From Verrucomicrobiales bacterium (GTDB lineage: Bacteria; Verrucomicrobiota; Verrucomicrobiia; Verrucomicrobiales; DEV007): 5,842 bases of DNA. The stretch lies in NCBI GenBank assembly GCA_013003335.1, contig JABDJT010000414.1:1-5842 (forward strand), written 5' to 3'. Numbering within the stretch: position 1 is the first letter of the stretch; the number at the start of each line of letters is the position of its first letter. The notes beneath the pieces are model-generated. The model saw only the letters and a list, made by a program, of their open reading frames with translations, had not been told where the DNA came from and made no database searches. The position numbers and the translations under genes were made by a program. Of the stretch, positions 1 to 5,480 are shown one piece after another.

Positions 1-335
1 ATCCCGCAGCGAAAGATCATCCGGCCGTGAAAGGCTTCGGCGATGAATTTCTCTACACCGCTGACTGGACGAATCACGACAAATCCGTGACCGGCAAGCC
101 CGGTTTCCAGGTTCTGCTGCGAGTCGATGAAACAACCTTCGAGCCCGTTCGTGAATATTTTCAAACCCGCGACGGCAAGCCGATGGGAGATGATCATCCG
201 ATCGCGTGGACCAACACGCTGAACGACGGCCGCTTTTTCTACACCGAGCTCGGACATGACGTCCGTTCTCTCGACACGAAATTTGGTCGCCAGCACATTA
301 TCGAGGCGATTAAGTGGGCGGCAGCGGAGAAGTAG
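1..335 (+). CDS. ThuA-like domain protein, C-terminal part (5' end outside window)
   Basis: The reading frame is open from the first bases (first full codon at 3) to a TAG at 333-335, giving about 110 residues with no start visible; a GTG at 27 is only an internal Val. The end resembles the C-terminal half of ThuA-like (trehalose-utilisation type) domains: an early D-H-P-A followed by a DEFLY segment, then H-P-I-A-W-T, then an N-D-G-R-F-F-Y-T-E-L-G-H-D strand-loop and a final helix ending I-K-W-A-A. ThuA-like proteins have a class I glutamine amidotransferase-like fold and in Planctomycetes and Verrucomicrobia are commonly found with DUF1080 proteins and dehydrogenases in sugar catabolism loci. 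The exact reaction is not known for most members. The N-terminal half and any signal peptide lie outside the window, so export cannot be judged. Family call is fairly sure, substrate unknown. Confidence 0.8.
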   Translation, partial: PAAKDHPAVKGFGDEFLYTADWTNHDKSVTGKPGFQVLLRVDETTFEPVREYFQTRDGKPMGDDHPIAWTNTLNDGRFFYTELGHDVRSLDTKFGRQHIIEAIKWAAAEK

Positions 336-360
336 GAATGTACGGACCTGTTTCGAACCT

Positions 361-389
361 ACAGGGTCTGTTAGACGAACCAACCCTGT
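361..389 (+). terminator. Inverted repeat downstream of the ThuA-like gene, possible terminator
   Basis: ACAGGGT at 361-367 pairs perfectly with ACCCTGT at 383-389. Inside the loop GTT (370-372) can pair with AAC (378-380). It starts 25 bp after the ThuA stop codon, where a terminator would be expected. There is no strong T-run after it, so termination is only a guess; it could act together with the larger repeat just downstream. Confidence 0.35.
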
Positions 390-397
390 TGATTCGG

Positions 398-440
398 TTT
401 TACAAAATGCGCGGAAAATTCTCCGTACGATTTTGTAAGA
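398..440. repeat. Long inverted repeat (hairpin) between ThuA-like and SDR genes
   Basis: TTACAAAAT at 400-408 is the perfect reverse complement of ATTTTGTAA at 430-438, with outer pairs 398/440 and a G-T at 399/439. A second, inner stem CGGA (412-415) with TCCG (422-425) fits inside. The A/T-rich arms read much the same on both strands, so it could be a bidirectional terminator, an operator for a dimeric regulator in front of the SDR gene, or a small mobile-repeat remnant. It ends 31 bp before the SDR start. The structure is seen directly; its role is inference. Confidence 0.5.
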
Positions 441-471
441 AAAGGCGGATGTTGGGTGTCTAAAAACCCTC

Positions 472-1173
472 ATGAATTCATCCGGAAATCGAATCGCGCT
501 CGTCACCGGTGCCAACCGCGGCATCGGCCTGGAAACCTGCCGGCAACTCAAATCGCGCGGCTTTGACGTGATCCTGTCGGCCCGAAACGAAGATCACGGA
601 GCGGAAGTCGCGGCAGAAACCGGCGTCGAATTCCTGCCGATGGATGTTTCAGACGAGAACAGTATTTCCGCGGCAGCAGACGATTTTCGTTCCCGCTTTG
701 GCGACCGGCTGGACGTGCTGGTCAACAATGCCGGAATTTTCCCGGACGAAAGCGATTCAATTCTCGAAGTCGATCAGGACCGACTCATTCATACCCTGAT
801 GACCAACACCCTTGGTCCCCTGCTGGTCGCCCGCGCCTTCCGGCATTTTCTTGAAAACGCGCTGAATGGCGGCCGGATTGTGAACCTTTCCTCCGGTCTC
901 GGCCAACTCCACGACATGGAGCACACCGCGCCCACCTATTCAATTTCCAAGACAGCTCTCAACGCGGTGACCCGCCAGCTTTCCTCGGCGCTTCGCGAAA
1001 AGGAAATCTGCGTGAACTCCGTCTGCCCCGGTTGGGTTCGCACCGATATGGGGGGCGACAATGCAAACCGGAGTGTCGAGGAAGGGGCCGACACCGTCGT
1101 CTGGCTCGCCGACAAGGCCCCCGCCGACATTACCGGGAATTTCCTGCGGGACCGGTCGGAAATCCGGTGGTAA
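472..1173 (+). CDS. Short-chain dehydrogenase/reductase (SDR), carbonyl-reductase-like
   Basis: This is a 233-residue classical SDR with a Rossmann fold, predicted cytoplasmic as no signal peptide is present. The dinucleotide-binding motif T-G-A-N-R-G-I-G lies at residues 12-19, and Arg16 together with Arg38 (S-A-R after the second strand) suggests NADP(H) preference. Other classical elements are D58-V59 (adenine side), N-N-A-G at 85-88, catalytic Asn112, Ser140/141, Tyr156 and Lys160 (Y-S-I-S-K), and C-P-G-W-V-R-T-D-M at 185-193. All catalytic residues are intact. The overall pattern resembles plant and animal carbonyl reductases and bacterial homologues that reduce carbonyl compounds; the substrate cannot be read from sequence. 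The ATG at 472 is the only start that leaves the usual short N-terminus before the glycine motif, and no Shine-Dalgarno is evident. The DUF1080 gene follows after 51 bp. Confidence 0.93.
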   Translation: MNSSGNRIALVTGANRGIGLETCRQLKSRGFDVILSARNEDHGAEVAAETGVEFLPMDVSDENSISAAADDFRSRFGDRLDVLVNNAGIFPDESDSILEVDQDRLIHTLMTNTLGPLLVARAFRHFLENALNGGRIVNLSSGLGQLHDMEHTAPTYSISKTALNAVTRQLSSALREKEICVNSVCPGWVRTDMGGDNANRSVEEGADTVVWLADKAPADITGNFLRDRSEIRW

Positions 1174-1186
1174 GCCCCCCGTCTTT

Positions 1187-1202
1187 GGCTTGTCTCGAAG
1201 CC
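1187..1202 (+). terminator. Small hairpin in the SDR-DUF1080 gap
   Basis: GGCTT (1187-1191) pairs with AAGCC (1198-1202) around a 6-nt loop, 14 bp after the SDR stop. A short T-rich stretch (GTTTTAC) follows about 9 nt later. It is a weak candidate for a terminator or attenuator and may be chance. Confidence 0.25.
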
Positions 1203-1224
1203 TTCCATCCGTTTTACTTCCAGC

Positions 1225-1887
1225 ATGAAATTGAAATTGTTTCTCACCTTCACCCTCTCTCTCGCGATCGCTGTACCGGCCGTCGCGGACGATGTCTTCA
1301 CCAAGCACCCGGGCGAAGATGCTGCCGGATTCACGACGATCTTTGACGGCAAAACCAAGAATTTCAGCACCGAAGGAAACTGGCAGGTGCAAAGCGATGG
1401 TTCGCTGAAGCTGACTCCGCGCGAAGGCGAAAAAGGCTGGCAGCGCTACAATCATTACATCTGGCTCCCCGGCGAATACGGTGACTTCGTCTTCGATTTC
1501 GAGTTCATGTACGGCAAAGGCGGCAACTCAGGCTTCTACTTCCGCTGCGCCGACGACATCGATCCCACGAAATCCGGGTTCGAAGTTCAGATTCTCGATT
1601 CCTACGGCGTGGAGAAGGAACTCGGCCATCACGACATGGCTGGCGTGATCAAAACCCGCGGCCCGCTGAAAAATTCCTCCAAGCCCGCCGGCGAATGGAA
1701 CCGCATGACGGTTTCCATGAAAGGCGATCGCCTCGTCGTCGTTCTAAACGGCCAACTCGTGCAGGATTTCAATCTCCGGAAGGAAAAACCGGAGGACAAG
1801 AAACTCGTCGAGAAAGGAAAAATCTGCATCCAGGACCACGGGCAAATTTTCTCCGTCCGGAATCTGCGCGTCAAAAAACTCGACTGA
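1225..1887 (+). CDS. Exported DUF1080 protein (3-keto-disaccharide hydrolase-like, PF06439 family)
   Basis: The protein is 220 residues, close to a single-domain DUF1080 protein. Residues 1-21 form a Sec signal peptide: Lys at 2 and 4, a hydrophobic stretch, then A-V-A before Asp22. The mature part is a concanavalin-like jelly-roll with the family's landmarks: F-D-G-K-T (40-44), Y-G-D-F-V-F-D-F-E-F (85-94), N-S-G-F-Y-F-R (101-107), F-E-V-Q-I-L-D (119-125), G-E-W-N-R (156-160), a V-V-L-N-G strand (172-176) and I-Q-D-H-G then V-R-N-L-R-V-K-K-L-D at the end (202-220). Some DUF1080 proteins hydrolyse 3-keto-glycosides made by a glycoside dehydrogenase; many remain uncharacterised, so the activity here is inferred. 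It probably acts in the periplasm. The C-terminus is complete, so the TGA at 1885-1887 is a true stop. The next gene begins 9 bp later in the same frame. Confidence 0.9.
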   Translation: MKLKLFLTFTLSLAIAVPAVADDVFTKHPGEDAAGFTTIFDGKTKNFSTEGNWQVQSDGSLKLTPREGEKGWQRYNHYIWLPGEYGDFVFDFEFMYGKGGNSGFYFRCADDIDPTKSGFEVQILDSYGVEKELGHHDMAGVIKTRGPLKNSSKPAGEWNRMTVSMKGDRLVVVLNGQLVQDFNLRKEKPEDKKLVEKGKICIQDHGQIFSVRNLRVKKLD

Positions 1888-1896
1888 CCTGTCGAT

Positions 1897-2130
1897 TTGG
1901 AACGCCCTCCGATCACCGCAGCCGGCCGGATCTGCAGCGTGGAAAAATCGCGCCACGTCTATCGTGTTCGCATGGAAAACGGATACGAAGCTTACGCCGT
2001 CGTGCGAAAAGCCGGCCCGCATCCACCTGAGGAAATCGACGACGAATCGCTCGTTTCGAGCTGGCATCAGGTCACGGTCGAGTTTTCGCCTTTCGACATG
2101 AGCCGGTGTAAAATTGCGGAGTTCCATTAA
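1897..2130 (+). CDS. Divergent IF-1-like OB-fold protein (TTG start)
   Basis: This 77-residue protein resembles translation initiation factor IF-1. G-R-I-C-S-V (10-15) matches the first OB-fold strand, Y-R-V-R-M-E-N-G (22-29) matches the F-R-V-E-L-E-N-G strand of IF-1, and V-T-V-E-F-S-P-F-D-M-S-R (59-70) matches V-T-V-E-L-S-P-Y-D-L-S-K. Between them the basic G-K-M-R-K...R-I loop of IF-1 is gone and replaced by a loop about six residues longer with an acidic core, P-P-E-E-I-D-D-E (43-50). It is therefore better called IF-1-like than infA. The start is TTG at 1897: the only in-frame codons before it back to the preceding stop are CCT, GTC and GAT, while the first ATG (1972) would remove strand one. 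No Shine-Dalgarno is seen, and the 9-bp gap suggests translational coupling to the DUF1080 gene. Confidence 0.75.
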   Translation: MERPPITAAGRICSVEKSRHVYRVRMENGYEAYAVVRKAGPHPPEEIDDESLVSSWHQVTVEFSPFDMSRCKIAEFH

Positions 2131-2166
2131 AGTGTTTTCCACCAACCATCCCTGTTCATTCGTGTT

Positions 2167-2433
2167 ATGCCTGAAGACGTCACCAAATCCGAACTGGAAG
2201 AACTGATCGCACTGCTCGAGCAGCGTCTCGCCATCATCGGCGACGCGGGCCTGCGGGAAAGCGATCCGGACGCCCAGCTGGAGCAGTTGAAAAATGTATC
2301 GGAATCGATTTTTGAACTTCACGGCAAGCTGAAAGGCCGGATTCCACCGAGGCTCGAACATTTCCTGGAAGGCTGCAGTTACGAAAAAGCGATGGGCTGG
2401 GCGCGAGGGATGCTGCGCGAAATCGATTCGTGA
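2167..2433 (+). CDS. Small helical protein of unknown function (88 aa)
   Basis: I do not recognise this family. The protein is 88 residues, rich in Leu, Glu and Arg, with no signal peptide or membrane segment, so probably cytoplasmic. Residues 7-24 form a strong amphipathic helix (S-E-L-E-E-L-I-A-L-L-E-Q-R-L), followed by a turn with D-A-G and S-D-P-D (26-35), a second helix at 36-56, an R-I-P-P-R break (58-62) and a C-terminal helix to the end. A helical hairpin or small three-helix bundle fits. One Cys (70) is present, with no metal-binding pattern. It lies 36 bp after the IF-1-like gene and 61 bp before DUF1501. Coding is supported by a complete ATG-to-TGA frame in a tight same-strand array and by sensible helical periodicity. 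Its pairing with the IF-1-like gene hints at a shared role, which is inference. Confidence 0.65.
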   Translation: MPEDVTKSELEELIALLEQRLAIIGDAGLRESDPDAQLEQLKNVSESIFELHGKLKGRIPPRLEHFLEGCSYEKAMGWARGMLREIDS

Positions 2434-2458
2434 AACCGCAGACACGCCATCCGGTTTT
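2432..2458 (+). terminator. Possible intrinsic terminator after the 88-aa gene
   Basis: AAACCG (2433-2438) pairs perfectly with CGGTTT (2452-2457) around a 13-nt loop, with a possible G-T pair at 2432/2458. The left arm overlaps the stop codon and the right arm ends in TTTT, the A-tract/T-tract layout of a factor-independent terminator. The stem is short and the loop large, so confidence is low. If real, it would separate DUF1501 from the upstream genes. Confidence 0.35.
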
Positions 2459-2494
2459 CTTCGCAGAAACGAACAATTCACCGGAAACTGTGGG

Positions 2495-3850
2495 ATGCTG
2501 ACAATTGAGGGGAACTCTTCTTCGAAACTTTGTGACGGCCGATCGCGCCGCGACTTTCTCCGGATCGGCGGGCTCGGCATGGGCGGGCTCGGTTTGCCGC
2601 AACTTCTCCAGGCCGAAAAAAGCTCGGGCGTTGGCAAATCGAACAAGGCGATCATCATGATTTACATGGCGGGCGCTCCTTCGCACCAGGAGACGTTCGA
2701 CATGAAAATGGACGCTCCCTCGGGGATTCGCAGTGAATTTCGCCCGATCAAAACAAACGTGCCGGGCATCGAGATTTGTGAGCTGATGCCAAATTTAGCA
2801 AAGTCGATGGACAAGTGCGTGCCGATTCGCTCGCTCTACGGAGCACCAAACGGCAGCCATGATTCGTTCATGTGCTACACGGGAAAGGTCGGTTCGTCGC
2901 TGAATCAAAACGGGCAGCCCGCCGGCGGATGGCCGTCAATCGGGGCTGTGACATCGAAAATGATGGGTTCGATGGATCCCGCAATTCCTGCTTTTGTCGG
3001 ACTCGCTCCGAAGGCCGGACACCCGCCCTACGGCAATTCCGGGCAGCCCGGTTTCCTGGGATTTGGCCACGGTCCGTTTAAGCCGAGCGGCCCCACCGAG
3101 AAGGAAATGAAGCTCGAAAACATGACGATCGGCCGCCTCAACGAGCGGCACGGATTGCTGAATTCCTTCGATCAATTTCGCCGGGAAGCGGATCAATCCG
3201 GTATGATGGAGGGCCTCGACGAGTTCCATGATCAGGCATTCGGCATGCTTACTTCGAGCAAATTGGCTGAGGCGTTCGATTTGGAAAAAGAGGATCCGAA
3301 GGTCCGGGAACGTTATGGCAAAGGCGATCCGAATCGCGTGGGTGACGGAGCCCCGCGCAATCTTGAGCATTTCCTGCTGGCCCGCCGGCTCGTCGAAGCC
3401 GGTGCCCGTTGTGTCACATTGAATTTCGGACGCTGGGATTTTCACAGCAAACACGCCGAGGGAATGCGATCCCACGCTCCGCTTTTTGATCAGGGCCTCG
3501 CCGCGTTGATCAACGATTTACATGAGCGCGGCATGGGTGACGACGTCACGGTTGTGGCGTGGGGTGAATTCGGGCGCACGCCAAAAATCAACGCCAATGG
3601 CGGCCGCGATCACTGGCCGCGAGTTGGTACTGCGCTTCTTGCGGGAGGCGGGATGAATACCGGCCAGGTCATCGGTGCAACCGACAGGCAGGGTGGCGAG
3701 CCCATCGATCGGCCCGTTCATTTTGGAGAAGTGTTTGCCACGATTTACCAGAATCTCGGCATCGATGCGAACACCACGACCGTCCCCGACTTGAACGGTC
3801 GACCGCATTACCTGGTCGATCAATGGCGACCGATGAAAGAGCTCGTTTAA
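2495..3850 (+). CDS. Tat-exported DUF1501 family protein
   Basis: This 451-residue protein belongs to DUF1501, a family distantly like alkaline phosphatases and sulfatases and very abundant in Planctomycetes. Its biochemical activity is not established. A twin-arginine signal is clear: S-R-R-D-F-L-R at 17-23, a Gly/Leu-rich hydrophobic stretch (24-38), then Q-A near 39-40, so the folded protein is probably exported by Tat. The start M-L-T-I-E-G at 2495 fits the N-terminus usual for the family, including L-C-D-G just before the twin arginines. Conserved segments are G-A-P-S-H-Q-E-T-F-D (60-69), G-S-H-D-S-F-M-C-Y-T-G (120-130), L-L-A-R-R-L-V-E-A-G (294-303), W-D-F-H (314-317), W-G-E-F-G-R-T-P (356-363) and G-R-D-H-W-P (370-375). 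Length and ends look complete. A sulfatase follows after 68 bp, a pairing common in these bacteria. Confidence 0.93.
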   Translation: MLTIEGNSSSKLCDGRSRRDFLRIGGLGMGGLGLPQLLQAEKSSGVGKSNKAIIMIYMAGAPSHQETFDMKMDAPSGIRSEFRPIKTNVPGIEICELMPNLAKSMDKCVPIRSLYGAPNGSHDSFMCYTGKVGSSLNQNGQPAGGWPSIGAVTSKMMGSMDPAIPAFVGLAPKAGHPPYGNSGQPGFLGFGHGPFKPSGPTEKEMKLENMTIGRLNERHGLLNSFDQFRREADQSGMMEGLDEFHDQAFGMLTSSKLAEAFDLEKEDPKVRERYGKGDPNRVGDGAPRNLEHFLLARRLVEAGARCVTLNFGRWDFHSKHAEGMRSHAPLFDQGLAALINDLHERGMGDDVTVVAWGEFGRTPKINANGGRDHWPRVGTALLAGGGMNTGQVIGATDRQGGEPIDRPVHFGEVFATIYQNLGIDANTTTVPDLNGRPHYLVDQWRPMKELV

Positions 3851-3853
3851 TTG

Positions 3854-3882
3854 GGAAATCATCCAAACGCGGCTCGATTTCC
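3854..3882 (+). repeat. Inverted repeat in the DUF1501-sulfatase gap
   Basis: GGAAATC (3854-3860) is the perfect reverse complement of GATTTCC (3876-3882), with a 15-nt loop, and is followed by ATTTTCAT. It begins 4 bp after the DUF1501 stop. It may be a weak terminator or attenuator that lowers sulfatase expression relative to DUF1501, or a message-stability element. Confidence 0.35.
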
Positions 3883-3918
3883 ATTTTCATCAGGGCCGGA
3901 ATTTCTGAAACTGGCGGC

Positions 3919-5394
3919 ATGATGAAATCGATTTTCACTTCTGCTTTTGCTTTTCTCCTCACCAGCCTGTCGGCCTCCGCTGAAGACCGCCCGAATATCC
4001 TGTTCTGCATCGCGGATGACTGGGGTTGGCCGCATGCCAGTGCTTACGAAAATGATGAAGTCGTGCAAACGCCCTCGTTCGATCGCATCGCGAAAGAGGG
4101 CGTCCTGTTCCACCACGCCTACATTTCGTCCCCGTCCTGCACGCCTTCCCGGAACGCCATTTTGACGGGGCAGTATCACTGGCGACTCGGCCCCGGGGGA
4201 AATTTGTGGAGCACGCTGCGACAGGATTTGGAAGTGTACCCGCACCTGCTGCGCGACGCGGGATATCACATCGGGTCGTGGCGAAAATCGTGGGGACCGG
4301 GAAAACTCGACGGGAAATGGGCGAAAGATCACCCGGCCGGGAAAACGGTGAAAGGCGGGTTCGTTGAATTTTTGAAAAATCGACCCGAGGGGAAACCGTT
4401 CTGTTTCTGGCTCGGCGCGAGCGATCCGCATCGCGGCTACAAGCTGAATTCCGGTCGCGAGTCGGGAATGGATTTGTCGAAGATCAAACTGTTCGCCCAC
4501 TACCCGGATCACGAAACCATCCGCGGCGATGTGGCGGATTACTATTTTGAGGTTCAGCGATTCGATTCCGATGTCGGGAAGGCCCTGGAATTGCTCGAGC
4601 AAACCGGCGAGGCGGAAAACACCATTGTCGTCATCACCGGCGACCACGGCATGCCCTTCCCCCGGTGCAAAGCCAATCTCTATGACTGCGGGGCACGTGT
4701 CCCGCTCGCGATGCGTTGGCCGGCGAAAGTGAAAGGCGGTCAGGTTCTCAACGGCTTCGTTTCCACGACTGATCTCGCACCGACTTTTCTGGCCGCTGCC
4801 GGACTGAAAATCCCGTCAGAAATGACCGGGCAAAGTCTCATACCCGCTGTCACCGGCGGTGGTGACGATGCTCTTCGTCCCTTTGTTCTAACTGGAAAAG
4901 AACGCCACGTCCCCGGCCAGGAAGCGCCGAACATGGGCGGCTATCCCTGCCGCGCGATTCGCGATCACGATTTTCTCTACATTCGGAATTACGACGTCGA
5001 TCGCTGGCCCAGCGGCACGCCGAACTGGCAGAAAGCCGCAGTTTCCGGCGCGTGGCTGGCGGATTGCGACAACGGCCCCGCCAAGACCTACATCGTTGAA
5101 AACAAGGACCAGGACGAGGAACACCGGCGCGCCTGGGAGTTGTGTTTCGGCAAACGCGCCGCTGAAGAACTGTTCGATCTAAAATCCGATCCGGAACAAA
5201 TCTACAACATCGCTGCCGACCCGGAATACGCCGATGAATTGAAACGCTTATCCGAAAAACTCACGGCCGAACTCGCCGCCGCCGGCGATCCCCGCCACGA
5301 CGATTCGGTCACCTTCGACTTCGATGCCGTTCCCTACCTCGGCGGTGCCCCGAAGCATCCGAAGGCCGGCAGGAAGAAGAAAGCGGGGAAGTGA
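3919..5394 (+). CDS. Exported sulfatase, Cys-type (formylglycine-dependent), arylsulfatase family S1
   Basis: The protein is 491 residues and hydrolyses sulfate esters, probably of a sulfated polysaccharide, in the periplasm or outside the cell. A Sec signal peptide covers residues 1-21, ending A-S-A before Glu22. ATG at 3919 (or the adjacent ATG at 3922) is the start; an in-frame ATG at 3823 would put 32 unrelated residues in front of the signal. Metal ligands D33-D34 follow N-I-L-F. The active-site signature C-T-P-S-R is at 74-78, with Cys74 the residue converted to formylglycine by FGE or anSME. D-P-H-R-G (169-173), G-D-H-G (241-244) and Lys251 complete the centre. At 119-127, where most family members have G-K-x-H, the sequence is R-K-S-W, so the usual His is Trp125. 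The C-terminus ends in a Lys/Arg-rich tail (479-491). The substrate cannot be told. Confidence 0.93.
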   Translation: MMKSIFTSAFAFLLTSLSASAEDRPNILFCIADDWGWPHASAYENDEVVQTPSFDRIAKEGVLFHHAYISSPSCTPSRNAILTGQYHWRLGPGGNLWSTLRQDLEVYPHLLRDAGYHIGSWRKSWGPGKLDGKWAKDHPAGKTVKGGFVEFLKNRPEGKPFCFWLGASDPHRGYKLNSGRESGMDLSKIKLFAHYPDHETIRGDVADYYFEVQRFDSDVGKALELLEQTGEAENTIVVITGDHGMPFPRCKANLYDCGARVPLAMRWPAKVKGGQVLNGFVSTTDLAPTFLAAAGLKIPSEMTGQSLIPAVTGGGDDALRPFVLTGKERHVPGQEAPNMGGYPCRAIRDHDFLYIRNYDVDRWPSGTPNWQKAAVSGAWLADCDNGPAKTYIVENKDQDEEHRRAWELCFGKRAAEELFDLKSDPEQIYNIAADPEYADELKRLSEKLTAELAAAGDPRHDDSVTFDFDAVPYLGGAPKHPKAGRKKKAGK

Positions 5395-5420
5395 GAGCTG
5401 ATTCGTGACATGCGGAGCGT

Positions 5421-5434
5421 GGCCCCATCGGGCC
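5421..5434 (+). terminator. Short GC hairpin after the sulfatase gene
   Basis: GGCCC (5421-5425) pairs with GGGCC (5430-5434) around a CATC tetraloop, 26 bp after the sulfatase stop; the following TGTCCTTTGCCTTT is T-rich but broken. It is a plausible weak terminator between the sulfatase and the thioredoxin-like gene. An unrelated T-run (TTTTTT, 5472-5477) lies directly before the next start codon. Confidence 0.35.
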
Positions 5435-5480
5435 TGTCCTTTGCCTTTACCGGAAATTCGCGGGCTGGTAGTTTTTTCTC

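Noticed and set aside
256..438. Small + strand frame across the ThuA end and the gap
   Set aside because: It overlaps the conserved ThuA C-terminus in another frame and its end is formed by the inverted repeat; there is no sign of coding.
1885..1887. Readthrough of the DUF1080 TGA as selenocysteine to make a DUF1080-IF-1 fusion
   Set aside because: DUF1080 already ends at its normal C-terminal strand, the position is no redox Cys, and a usable TTG start follows. No convincing SECIS-type hairpin was noticed after it.
1744..2658. Long minus-strand reading frame (304 codons)
   Set aside because: It lies opposite parts of four + strand genes that have recognisable families or a sound frame, and its translation shows no domain. 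It is a codon-bias shadow.
3823..3918. Sulfatase start at ATG 3823
   Set aside because: It would overlap the end of DUF1501 and add 32 residues with no similarity to the family in front of a clear Sec signal peptide that begins at 3919.
5392..5480. Frame continuing after the sulfatase TGA to the next gene
   Set aside because: The 28 or so codons have no recognisable content and the sulfatase is complete with a basic tail; this is chance openness in a short gap.
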